Assembly (NCBI GenBank): GCA_027625915.1
Contig: JANTQA010000072.1
Span: forward strand, 3,844,001-3,908,000
Direction: 5' to 3'
DNA length: 64,000 nucleotides
Source: Anaeramoeba flamelloides
Taxonomy: Eukaryota; Metamonada; Anaeramoebidae
The translations under genes and the position numbers were made by a program. The notes beneath the pieces were generated by a model. The model saw only the letters and a program-made list of their open reading frames with translations. It searched no databases and had not been told where the DNA came from. Below are positions 39,383-52,100 of the stretch, one piece after another. Each line of letters begins with the position of its first letter. Position 1 is the first letter of the stretch.

Positions 39383-40054
39383 TTATAAATAATAACTATT
39401 TTCATCACGAACAGACAATGAACGATTAACACAAGTATTATTAAAATCATTATAAATTTTTGCTCTTTCGAGGACTTTTTCTTCAATAATCCCGCCATAA
39501 TTAAGAGAAATGTTTTCTTCCCATTCTTTTTTCATTCGATCAAGGATCTTCTGTAATTCTGTTTCTGTAAAAAATTCTTCATCATTTGTTTGGAAGACTT
39601 TATTGATTTTGTCTTGTCTTTGATCGTGATTTTTTCGATCACGTTTTGTTAAATAAAGCCGTAAATCGGTTGCTATGAATTGAGAATCGGAGAATCACAA
39701 TTAAAGTTTGGTAAGTTTGAAAAACAAAAAAAAAAAACAAAAAATGAATAAAAATTGCTTACAAAAATCAATTGGAAGATTAGGAAAGTTCTTATTTTCA
39801 TTTAGTTTTCTGGGGAGGAGACTTTGGTTTTGATTTTGATTTTTTTTATATCGAAAGCCAGATGATAGCATGGTGTTTTTTTTTTTTGAAAAATTAAATT
39901 GTTTAACGTTACTTAAAGTTCGTAAGGGCGGTATTTTTTTTTTGGTTGTTTTTGGTTTTAATTTCCTTCGCATTTTTGTAATTTGTAGAGACCCAAGGCC
40001 TTCTAATTCTTCATCAGAATTTTGATCAAAAAGATCAAAGGTTCGTTTTTTCAT
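39383..40054 (-). CDS. Akirin-like nuclear protein, two exons
   Basis: On the minus strand, exon 1 (40054 down to 39763, ATG start) and exon 2 (39672 down to 39383) are split by a 90-nt GTAAGC...ATAG intron. They join in phase to 193 residues. The start MKKRTFDLFD resembles the Akirin start KRTLDFDP, and a basic cluster (MRRKLKPKTTKKK) could be a nuclear signal. The C-terminal 60 residues follow the Akirin pattern: an FT then helix start, LDRMKKEWEE where Akirins have ERMLKEREE, a Y-x-x-I, and a long helix ending NSYYL where Akirins end ASYVS. Akirins are small nuclear adaptors that link transcription factors to chromatin remodellers and help import proteasomes. The similarity is judged by eye and is moderate, but the two-exon structure itself is well supported. 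Confidence 0.6.
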
Positions 40055-40654
40055 TTTGCAAAATGTAAAAAGAAAAAGAATATTTATGAAAAAATGGTTA
40101 AATTTCTCAAAAAAAAAAAGATTTAAACTGTTTTGATTAATCTGTTTGTATTGAAATTATTTGATATTTTGCTGTTTTGGGTGTTTGGAAATCACTTTTA
40201 GAACATTTCAACAGAATTAAATCATACTTGATTTGTTTAAAATAACGGTAAATCACAAATATTAATTTGATTTGAAAGATTGTGATTTTTTTAATTTTTA
40301 AAAGCCTGTACATACTTTTAAAAAAGTAAACATAAAAGAACTTAAACAATGAAACCAAGTATTTTGTGTGATATGAAGTAAAATTTACCTTTATAACTTT
40401 TTTCAAATATTGTTTTTATTGTAAAAATTTTTTTGTTATATTTTTGTAATTTAAGGATGGGCCCACTTTTTGATTTTGAAATATCCAATAACAATTTTAA
40501 TTATTTGGGTTGATTTATTGGAATACAACTTGGTTTTGAAGAATTATACTGTTGTTAAAATAAAGCGTGCTGAGAAAAGTTTAATCTGTGTTTCAAAAAA
40601 AAAGTAAGTGTTTTTATATTATAGAAGACCAAAACCTGTATTTTAACTGATCAA

Positions 40655-41090
40655 AGAAATTAACAATAAACCCGAATTAAACATGGTACTGGTCTCTTAA
40701 TGTTCATTTACATCAAAAGAAATTTATAAAACAAAGGATCAAATTGGAAAATTTATCTTAAAAAATAGAGTAAATTTTTGATAAATTTTAGGATCAAAAA
40801 AAAACAAAAAACTTCTAAAAAAAGGAGAAAATCTTGAAAAATTTTTAAAAAATTGCATTCCTAATTTAAAATTTATTTAAAATGACAAGGGGTATAACCT
40901 AAAAAATTGATTTGAACTTAGGTGTGCAATTGGATAGTATATTGGATGTTGAATTGGATCAAGAAGAAAAAAAAACATTAACTATATTTTGAAACATTGA
41001 TAATAGTTGTTGGGGATATATTATTTTGATTGTTGTGATATAGCATTTTGATAAAAAAATCCAATATTTTTTTTACTTTTTTTTTGGAAA
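40655..41090 (+). repeat. Dispersed repeat family G, copy 2
   Basis: Same orientation as 4685-5160, sharing AATTGGAAAATTTATCTTA, AAAATAGAGTAAATTTTT and ATTGCATTCCTAATTTAAA. It is diverged and its class is unknown. Confidence 0.5.
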
Positions 41091-41207
41091 CCCTACAAAC
41101 CTAAAAGTCTTTCATAAGGATAGTATAAATCGAAGGTAATTTTTTACAATTTTGTGGAATAGATCATAAATATTGAATAATTACTCAATGAAATAAAAAA
41201 CCAATTC

Positions 41208-41793
41208 TAAGCTATTTCGAAGAATGTGGGGCAAATTTATTTTAAAATATATGTATGTAACCCATTCTTCAAAAAAGGATTTTAATATATAAAATAATTG
41301 ACCACCATTTATAGATTCTTGATGATAATTCAATTTGTTTATTAGTATTATATTGCAGAAATAAAATATATTAAAATTTATGATCTCGATTTTATAGGAT
41401 ATTTTTTTATGGTGAAAATTGGTGTTTATTATTTTTTTTTTTGATCGAAAAAAAATCTTTTTATAACTTGTATAATCTCAACAAAATTTACAATATAATT
41501 AAAAACATATAACTGCGTTTTGGTGTTTAAAAAATCATTTGTTCCCTTTCCCTATTTCAGGTTTTTTATTGAAATTGGTCGTACATTGTTTAACCAAAAA
41601 AAGTGCTATTTTTTTTTCATTTTTTGGGAATATTTCAACTAACATGCTTTGAATTAAATACATAAGTGGTTGAATCAATCAGTATAAATATTTAACTTAA
41701 TTTGATATAGTTGATTAATTATTACCTCTACTAAAAATGATTATTTTTTATGAAATGTAAAAAAAAATGCCCCACTTTTTTGGAAATAGCTTA
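41208..41793. mobile_element. Non-autonomous DNA element family S, copy 2 (586 bp)
   Basis: The ends are TAAGCTATTTCGAAGAATGT-GGGGCA on the left and TGCCCCACTTTTTTGGAAAT-AGCTTA on the right, a good inverted repeat of about 25 bp. The interior matches 18868-19464 block by block. It has no coding sequence. Confidence 0.75.
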
Positions 41794-42363
41794 TAAATAT
41801 TTCCTTAGAACTATTTTTGACCGCTTAGTAAGTGTATTTTTGAAATAGAATAAAAAATAAATTCAAAAAATAAAATAAAAAAAAGTCTTTTTGGAAAAAA
41901 ATACTCAATGATAATTCTGGAGAACCCGGTTGTAGTCACTTAAACCAACACAAATAATTAGTGTTTAGATTGAATATTTCGAACTCATTGGACCAACCTC
42001 GATTTTTTGAAAATTCTTTAATAATGAACCATTTATGATAAAATTTTATATTTGATTTTATTATATCAAATACTACTAGAAACCAAGAATATAAAATTTC
42101 AGATCTATCGATTCTTCAAAATATTAATTAAAGAGGTTTTATCTTAAAAATAATCAGTTTCTTCAATCTCAAAAAACTACCAATAATTATTATTCTTAGA
42201 TATCTGGAATTTTTCTTTTTTATATGCTAAGTTAATTTCTTCTTAGTAGATCACATTATGAGTATTTTTTTTAACTATAATTTGACTTCTACATTTATTA
42301 GCAAAATTAATAACCTTTTTGAAAATTAAAGTGATTTTGAGCAAATAAAAAAATCAAAAGTAG

Positions 42364-43014
42364 CAAAAATTTCAAAGAGAGACAATAAGAATCATATCCA
42401 AAACTCAGAATAAACTGCAACTATTAAATCACACCTCATTAAATATTGATTTAGTTTTGCTATATTTCGAAGATGAGACCAATTATTACCTAATGAAGAA
42501 ACAATAAAGATATCAAAATGATTGATAACCCTTTTTCACTTAGAAAAGTCACTGCTTTACTGATAAATCCATCAAAGACAAGAAAATCACTCAAAAATTT
42601 GACTCTTTACAAAAATTACGTATTATTTCCAAACAGAGGCAAATTGAATCCAAAATTTTAATCGAATACGAATCATTAGGTGACATCATCCTTAAATAAC
42701 AATATTTAAAAAAAAATTGTAAAATTAACATAATATTTGAAAAAAGTTATAAAGATGTATTTTGCATCGTATTACATATAATATTTATTTTCTATGTTGA
42801 AGTTCTTTTGTTTTAGTTTTTTCGACACTTGAGTTCTATGATAGTAGTAACGAAAAAAATATTCTTTTTTTTTAAGGTTATTTTCAAAATGCTCTTCTTT
42901 TTAATTATAAATAATCAAAGGGTTTCCTTTGAATTCGTTTGGTCCAAAAGATATGTTTTTGATATCACTGATTATACAAAGAATAATTGTTTAAATTGGC
43001 GTAATATAAAGTAA
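42364..43014 (+). pseudogene. Broken coding-like segments of unknown family
   Basis: Three short plus-strand stretches look protein-like rather than random: 42364-42507 (contains IRIISKTQNKLQLLNH), 42544-42699 (contains LRIISKQRQIESKILIEY) and 42899-43014 (contains VSFEFVWSKRYVFDITDY). The first two follow AG sites, the second with a pyrimidine run, so they could also be exons of a real small gene. They share a loose QKF...RIISK pattern. No family is recognised. The most likely reading is a decayed gene or mobile-element fossil, with several breaks. Confidence 0.3.
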
Positions 43015-45264
43015 TCAACAATACTGATACTTTGAGTATAAAACCCTGTATCTCAGCAAATCCTGTGTTTTTTTTTTTTTTGTATCAATATAGTATCAAT
43101 TAAGTTTTAAATAGTAGGTATTAATCAAATCAAATTTAAAAATAAACTTCTTGGTATTTGTCAAGTAAATTTTAAATTAGGTGTGAATTTGTTTAATAAT
43201 TTTAATAAATTATTGGTTTTTCATAAGAATTTCAGTTGTTTTTGGTGACAAAAATGTTGGTATAATGTTCCAAAATTTTTCGAAAAAAATCGAAGTTGAT
43301 CATTCTTTTTAGAATTTCTTTTTAAATACAAGTTGAAATTTAATAAACTAATATCATAGTTAATTTCTGTTTTTTGTTGATTTCTTTGATTATTTAGTCT
43401 ACATTTTTCCGAGAATGAAGGAAATTCACCTTTTAATTTAAAAATTGATTATAGTTTCTATATCACTTATTCTACAATTGAAATAGCCCTTAGAAACATT
43501 TACGGGGATCATAATCTGAAAATTATTTTTAAGACTGATTCTGGTTTGTAGTCCTCATATTTTTGATCCTCGAATAAATTTAACCAATAAAATGCTAGAG
43601 TGTAAATAATTCTTCTACAAAAATAATAAAACTAAGTTAAAAACATGAAGTTAATTTTTGATATTTATCCATTCGTACCTAGGATTGAACTAAAATTTAT
43701 CAAGTTTTTAAAAAAAGATTTAAAATGATATTGATTGTCTAATATATTTAATTTTTTATTTATCTTTAATTCGTTTTTTAATTAGAATAAAAAATCCAAA
43801 ATAGTTCAAAGATAAAGTAGTTAAATTTTTGACTTTTTTTTTTGTGATTGGAAAAAAAAAATATAATTAATTATTTTTGTTATTGTTTTTTAGAGATAAT
43901 TATTTTTTTTTTATTTATTTTTTAAAATTGGAAATTTTATTATAATAATAGAAATTAAAAACACAAAAAATTGAATTATTAATAAAAAAAATCAATAATA
44001 TTGCTAATTTTAGGATAAATAAAAAATAAATAAATAAATATATTACTGAGAAATTTTATTTTTTTTTTTAGATAAATTTTTACTCGGTATTGAATCACGA
44101 GAAAAATTAAATTCATTTCCTTGTGCTAAATTTTAAATTTTAATATGAAAAATTTTCTAAAACTACAATTAAAGTTGGTAAATACTTGAAAATAATTACC
44201 CAAAAAAAAAAATATAAAATAATTTTTTTATTGTATCCCATTTGAATTAAATCAAGAAAAAAAAAATTTCAAGATAAATTAATCAACTAAAATTTTAAAA
44301 AAATCAATAAAATTATATAAAAATATTATTTTAAGATAATAATAAAAACTTCCAAACCAAGAAAAAAAATTATTTAATTTTGTTATTCATAAATTTTTGA
44401 ATAATATCTTTGTGAAATTTGATTTTTTAATCTAAATTAATCCGGAACTTGTAAAATAATTTTTGATATGTGGCATTTTATCGAAGAATATTGTTTATTT
44501 TATATCTATATTTTAAAAAGTCAAAAATTAAAATATATTAAAAATTAAAAAAAAAAATAAATTATTAATCTAGCTCAAACTATTAGCCAAATCAATTAAA
44601 TTACAAAAAAAATGGGTTGAAAAAAATTGTAAAATTTTAGAATGAAAAAAAAATTATTATTTTTTTAAAAAATTATCTTTATATTTTTTTTTTATTTAAC
44701 AATTGTTTAGAATTAAATATATATATATATATATTACTATTGAATGGTAATAAATATATAAAACAAATTTTCTATATGATAAAAAAACACCTTTTATAAA
44801 CAGTAAATTATTTCAACGTATTTTATACAATATTGGGGAGAAAAGTATATCAAAAAAAAAAAAATCAAAATAAGTATGATATGTTTAAATCAACAAAAAT
44901 AGAAAGTTTTTGATGTTTTAAAAAACTTTTCAAAATTAAAATAAAAAAATAAAAAACTTTTTTATGATAAAATTTCCATAGAAAAATAATAAAATTTCAA
45001 TAAATTGAAAAATTTTCAAAGGCTAAAAAAATTTTTTTTCAAATAATTTTTTATTTTAAGTAACTTACAATTTTTAAAATAAAATATTCTTTCTAAAATA
45101 ATTGTGTCTAAATCTTATATACCTATCATAAAAATTCAAATTAAAAATTCTCTTTCCAAGACAATCAGATTATTTAGGATTAGAAGAGATATAGATTTAT
45201 TTAGATGTATTTATGGATCTATTTCCAAAATTAAATAAAAAACATCATTAATGTACTTCTTTAT

Positions 45265-45800
45265 TCTGGAAGAAGTTTAAAATACACCACAATTTCATCA
45301 GACTTAAATTTCCATAAGGCAAATTAAGTGTCAAATCATCAATTTCATGATTATTCAAGGGAAAGACATACCCAAAATCTTTTATATTTAAAAATCAAAA
45401 ATAAAAAATTAAAAAGTAAAAACAGAAAAAGAAAAAAATTTAAAAAAGATTTGAATGAAGTAATTATAAAAAAAAAAAAAAATGTTGTTATCCTTTAATT
45501 TCAACTCCCAAAAACACTGTCAAGATACTTTTTGATAATTAAATTTAATTTGATTATTTATCATGAATATTTATTTTGGAGATAGTTGTATTAATTTCTG
45601 AAATTTCTTTTTTTTTTTTGTTGATCTCTTTTTCTTTAAACTTTTGGCCATTTGTTGCCTTTACTTTTCTCTTTTTTATTTTAAAGTAACTCACACTTTG
45701 ATGTTTAAGTATCTCAGTATTAGCTAGTAACAACTTGATCTTTTTCCTTTGTAACTTCTTCTTGCCAATATAAAAAAAAATTCAGTTAGGGAAAAAATGA
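45265..45800 (+). repeat. Dispersed repeat family D, copy 4
   Basis: It has the ATTCAAGGGAAAGACATACC block, the AACACTGTCAAGATACTTTT block and the ATTCAGTTAGGGAAAAAATG end in the family order. The GTGTAAATTACAC start is degraded. It is in the same direction as the other three copies and lies next to the Furry 3' end. Confidence 0.65.
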
Positions 45801-46171
45801 AAAAAAATAAAAACAACATTAATCATAAAACCTTGGTTGACAAAAATTTTTCAAAAAGAAATATTATTGGTTAAAATAGATTGAAATGATTTTATAACTT
45901 TGTATTTATTTATTATTAGTTAAAGACATTAAATTTATTTTTGTAAAAAAAATGAGAAAAATAAATTTAAAAAGATATCGATTAATAACAAAAAAATAAA
46001 CAATTTCTTTTAGGAACATATTAATAATATATAATAATAAATATATATATATATATATATTAAAAATAAATAAAAATAAAGTAATAACAGTATATAAAAA
46101 ATATATATATAATTTCCTTAATTGTAAAATTAAAAACAAAAAAAAAACAAACTAAATTCTATTGATATTTC

Positions 46172-49100
46172 TTATTTAGTTGAAATATTTTGATTTTTTT
46201 CAATTAATTCATCAGTTTTTTCTATATATTCGATAATAACACTTGTTGTTCCCGCTACAATTACTCTACCCAATTTTCTTAATTCCAAGAAACATTTAAA
46301 CAATAGTAACAGTTGTAAATGAAATTGTATTAATTTCTTAGCCAGAATTTTTTCAATATTTTTTTCGAATCCATTTTTTTCTATATTTTGGATAACTTCT
46401 TCAATTTCATTTAATGATTGGATATATTGATGGTCTAAATCAATAATTTTTTGTATGAACTTTGTTCTATTCGTTAAAAATCTTTGGAATCTGTGCATTT
46501 TTTTGCTTTTTGCCTTTGTCAACCTGTCATTTAATTTATTATAATATTTATCACCCTCGGCTTTAAACAAGAGATTATACTTGAATTGATTTAAGCATTT
46601 GTCTGACAGAATATCTTTATTTGTAAACTCCCTTTTTAAAGTATTTTCGAATAAATTGCATAAACTATTTTCAATAAAATAATATTGCTCGACCTTTGAT
46701 TGAATTAATTTTGTAGAAATATTGATGGCTGTTAAATATTCCACTGGCTTATCGTATTCGGCATTTTCACATTCTTTGATGAATTTTTGATTTTTTTCTT
46801 GTATTTTTTCTTTTATTTTTTGCAATTCCTCTTTCTTGAGTATTATTCCATCAATTTTTATGATTGATTTATCGTTTTTGTCCATCTGTGTTTCCTTAAT
46901 TGTTAGCATTCTTTCTAATTCTAAAATGTCTTGTTCCAAACCCTGTTGATCATCATTTTGTTGGCCATCATCAATCTTCTCATCCGATCGATCAATATTT
47001 TTCAAATCTGATTTGGCTACTTTATTCTTGTTATCTTTGTCTCCCTTTTCAATTTTTTTATTATTATTCTCTAATATCTTTTGCCCCTTTTTAATTTCTT
47101 TATTTTGCTGTTTTCCAAAATTATCCATCTTATCATCAATTTTCTTTTTCTTATTCAAATCATTTACATTATTGTTATTACTTGCTTTATTATTGTTATT
47201 ACTTCCTTTATTATCATCCTTACCATTTCCTTTTTTGTCTTTTTCTGAAAGTGAATTGTCTTCGGTTGAATTTGTTGCCATGCTTTTGTCCTGGCCTTCT
47301 TCTTCCGACATCAATATATTTAAAAAGGAAGCCAAATTTTTCATTGGTGTTGTTGTGTTTCTTTTTTTAATTCTTAAAGTATCACCTGCGTAATTGCCTA
47401 TTAATTTGGATATATCATTCTGTGTCTCATCTAATTCAGGGAAAAAGTCACCAGTCTCGTTATTATAAAAGGATTCGTCTTCATCTTCGTCGTTTTCTTC
47501 TGTTAGCATTTCTTGGCCATTATAATCATCATCATAGAGTGTATTGAATTGAGAATTGCGTGAATAATAATTATATGATTCTTCGTTATCAGACGAAACA
47601 AGATCATAAATTTCTTGCAAGAAATTTTTTGATGGGCTTTGTTCCATTTTGCGATCTATCTTTTGTGGATCCTTCTTTTCTTCCTCTTTGTTTTCGCCCT
47701 TCTCCTTACCTTTTCCTTTCCTTTTCCCCTTATCTTTATCTTTTTTTTTACTCCTTTTTAATTTGATGGTACCTTTTTTTTTCATTTCCTTTAAGTCTAA
47801 TTTTTCCTTTAAAATTTGTTTTTCTTTTATTAATTGATCTTTAAATTGGTTACGGATTGTTAGCAATTCGTCGCCATTAATCAAAATAGGGAATTTATTT
47901 AGCCCCTTATAAAAGGCTGTGATTGAATTATTTTCATTTAATAAAATATTTATGGATCTATTAGAATATGTAGTTTCATATTCAATTTTTAACTGTTTAT
48001 TTATTTGGAAATTAGAATGGTTAATAATTTTTTTAATAATTTTGGTCATCTTTTCAGAAAATTCATTTCCCAAATTTTTAATCAAGTTTGACAGAACTTT
48101 TTTGTTTACTTGCGACAAGTTTTTGTTTGTTAAAACGTAATCTGAAAAAAACATTTCAAAAAATAGAAAATAATTGATTCGATATCTTTTAGTGCTCAAC
48201 CCGATCATTTCCAATAAGAATTCAAATAATTTGATTTTAAATTTGGGTGTTAAGATTGAAAAAAATGGTTTTTTAATTGCTTTAATAAAGTCAATTGGCG
48301 AATTATTATATGCATCATTTTTAAAATTTTTTAATATATCTGCCAGATTGTTAAATTCTAAGTTTTCTGATTTTTTTATAATTGAATTAATAATCATTAA
48401 ACAATTATTTTTTTGTTTAAGAAATTCTTCTTTTCTGAATTTAAAATTTCTCATTTTAATTTCTTCGTCCCGTTGGTCTTCTTCATCTTCCTCTTCACCA
48501 GACAATAATTCTTGATAATTATTTTCATTTTTATTAAAAAATTTCTTCTTCTTGGCTTTAGGATCCAATACAAAGGCATAATTTTTTTTTGGATAAATTT
48601 CAATTAAAAATGGCAACAGAGAACCGATATTTTGAACAAATTTAATATTCCCCTTTTGGATTATTTTGTTTGATGGCAATAGCAATAATTTACTTAATAA
48701 TATAATTGTTTTTTGAAAGGTATTTTCAAATTGAAACCCATTGAAAATTAAAGGTTGTAGTCCTTGGAATTTCATTATTTTTTTAAAATTTTTAGGTTTG
48801 GCCTTTAGCAATATGTCATAAATTGAAACAGAATCAGTATTGGAACTGTTTTTGGAATCAGAATTATCCTTAGAACTAGAATTAGAATTGTCATTGGAAC
48901 TAGAATTATTCGTGGAATTTGTATTTGTATCTGTATCTGTGTTTGTATTTGTGTTTGTATTTGTGTTTGTATTTGTATTTGTGTTTAGGTTTTGATTTGT
49001 ATTTGTATTTGAATCTAAATTGGATACATTTTCTGAATCCTTAGAATCATTAAAAAAATCTCGATCCACAATTATGTTTAATATATCTAAAATTAATTCA

Positions 49101-52100
49101 AAGATATATTCATTTTTAGTTTTTAATAATGCAATCAATGTCCAAAAGATTTGAGGTATTGTTTTTATTGATGATTGCATATTCATGATTAACATTTTGA
49201 AAGTTTTGAGATTTTCATAAATGATCCAAGAAAAATCAGTATTTTTTTCACGATTAATGATATATTGGAAATTATTGATTAATTCTTTAATGTGTATCTC
49301 AGTGGGGACACCAATTAAATTTCTATAAATTTGATGGCTTCTTGAAATGATGAATAAATGTTTTTTATTTTCATAAATATCTTTATTAGGCTTTGAAATA
49401 ATCCATTGTAAAGATTCTTTAAAGTAATTCTCCTTTAGATTTTGATCAAAAAGTGAAAACAAATTTAACAAATCATCTAAAAATTGCTTTAATTTAATTT
49501 CTGACTCAATGTTAATCTTTGTTATCGAGATTGTTTCGTTTTTCCAAAATTGATAATTTTTAGTGGTTATTTTTTTCAGAATTTTATTACTAAGATTTAA
49601 AGCCAATTGGTTTTCAATTTCCTTTTTATTCATAACAACACGAATGATTAGATTGGATAATAATAATCTAGCATGTCTTTTAACAAATTCCTGTTTATGG
49701 TCAAATCCTAAAAGAATTATTTGTAATAGAAGTGGCAATTTTAAAAAAATTAAAGATTCGGAGATTTGAATGATGATTTCACTTAGCAGTACAATTACAA
49801 AATCTAGTCTTGTAATTTTGTTCATTGAGTTATCCTTTTCAATATCATCATCTAGATTTGCCAAGGTGTTATTAACCATATTCATCAGTTGATTGTTCTC
49901 GCTGTCACCACTCATCGCACTATTATTCGATTCAAACATTGATTCATTTTCTAATTTTTGTTTTTTGTTTTTTCTTTTCTTCAATGTAAAATATTGTAAC
50001 AATTTATCCTTTAATACAATTTTGAAGAGCTTTTCCTTCGAAAATTTACTAAAATGGTGGATTATTTGCTTGGAAGTTAACAGATATTCGATTTGGAAAT
50101 CTCCGATCGAACAAGAAAATAACGATTGCACGATTCCAGTAATATTTTTGCTTTTGATCGACAGGGCAGTCCAAATACCATCCAGGAAACTTGTGTTTAG
50201 TGGTCTATTTTTCATTGTTATTGTCAACAGGCTAGCAAAAATTTGATGGAATTGCTTTTTAGATCGCGAGTTGCCGTGAATGTATTCAAATTGTTGGATC
50301 CAGTGTATTAAATATTCCAAAATGCAGTCCTTTCGGTAATGGATTTCAAATCTGCTTTTAAAATCGATATTGCCATTTATCTCATGCTGCAAGATAGTAT
50401 ATCGCTTTGTGGCCTCAAGTATTAATTTAAAAGATAAATCCTTCCTCCTATAGGAGAGCAAATTACTTAAATGTCTTCTTTGTTCATAAATCCTTTCCGG
50501 TATTTCTGCTTGGTCAGAGGTGATCACTGGCAAGGTTTTAATTTGTTCCTCGGTCAGGATTTCTGTTTTGTACATGTTCCATAGTTTGACAATTTCAATT
50601 CGAATTGTTTTGCTGATCGATCCTATATTGTAAATCAGAAAATTAATTAGTTTCTCAATAGGTAATTGAATTTTTCTCTGGTGCAGCGCCTTGCAAATGG
50701 AGAGCACAAATCCCTTTGCCCAACTGGCCTTTGCTGAGTATGATTTTTTTAAATAATACTCTAATAATTCATTTTCATTGTTTTGAAAGAGATTTTGAAT
50801 AGCAACTTTGGCAACCTTGTGATGGTTGGCTTCGTTGGATAGCAATAATTCATAAATCCAACTCAAGATTATTGATTTGTCCTTCTTTAGGATGTCGATT
50901 TCAAACATTTTCCCCTTCAATAATTCACTCATTATGTTTAAGCAAATAAATTGAATAGATTTTGATTCATTTATAAAAAATTCCAATAAGGATTGTCGTT
51001 TTTCTTCATTTTTTAATTTTGGATTAATAATATGTTCAAAATGTTTTTTTTCGTAATGAAAACGATCTTTTCCTTCTTTTTGAAAGCCAGTAAAGATTAT
51101 TAAATTTAAAAAATACTTTTTCCGATCATCAAAATTTAATATTTCCATTTTTTCCTTCTTTTTTTTTTGATTTTTTTCGTTCTTTTTCTGGCTTTTTTTC
51201 TTTTCTTTTTTCCCCTTATCCATTTCTTGATCTATCTGTTTATTATGTTTATTAATAATAATATAATCATCATCGGGCTCATCGTTATTATTCATTAAAA
51301 TGGAAAATTTTCTGAATAATAAAAATAAATTATATTTCAAAGTTAAATTAATCAATTTTTTTTTAAAATTTGGTGATAAAAAATAATTTATTGAATTTTG
51401 AATAAAATAATAGATTTCGTTTTGAATAGACTTATTCTCATGGAAATCAGCGACGGTTAATTGATCTAAAAATAATCTATATATTACAGTTATTGAACTT
51501 AATTTTTCATTTCTTTTTTTATAACCCTTTTTTTTATGCTGTTTGTTGAAAATAGCTTTGCAAATATTTTTTAAAAATCCATTCACAAAATGAAAAGATT
51601 TAAAATGGATTTTAGATAAAGATAAAATTGCTGCATTTTTATGTACACTTATTGAACTTTTATAAAATTTTTGTAACAATATCAATAAATTTTTGATCTC
51701 ATTTTCTTTGATAATATCTGTGTTGCTACAAGATGATAATACCATTGAATAATTTTCCCATCTTTGTAATTCGTCTTTTAAGTTATATGTATTATTTTTT
51801 TTCACTAATTTTAATGATCTCTTATCACTTAATTTTTTCAAAATAAAATCATTTAATTCTTTTAATTGGTTTTTTAAAATTGGGAAAATGATCTTGATAA
51901 TATTAGGAATTTGATTGGAAATTTCCTTTATAATTTCTGATAAAATATAAATGTATTTATATTCATTTGCAGAATCTTCATATTGGATTAATTCTTTATA
52001 TTGCTCTAATAATTCTTCAACATTTTCTTCTGTTATTTCTTTCTCTTCTTCATCTATATTATTTTCGTTATCCTTCAAGAGATCATTACTTTCAATTTTT

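Larger units (their letters stand above)
40055..46171. other. Intergenic region between Akirin-like and Furry genes
   Basis: About 6.1 kb. It contains repeat G copy 2 (40655-41090), element S copy 2 (41208-41793), broken coding-like segments (42364-43014), TA microsatellites (44718-44735, about 46039-46060) and family D copy 4 (45265-45800). The stretch 43100-45250 is extremely AT-rich and shows nothing I recognise. The minus-strand ORF at 45906-46139 is low-complexity and lies in the 3' flank of the Furry gene. Confidence 0.6.

Noticed and set aside
45906-46139. 77-codon minus-strand ORF after the Furry stop
   Set aside because: It is low-complexity F/I/L/Y sequence across a TA microsatellite, with no conservation signal.
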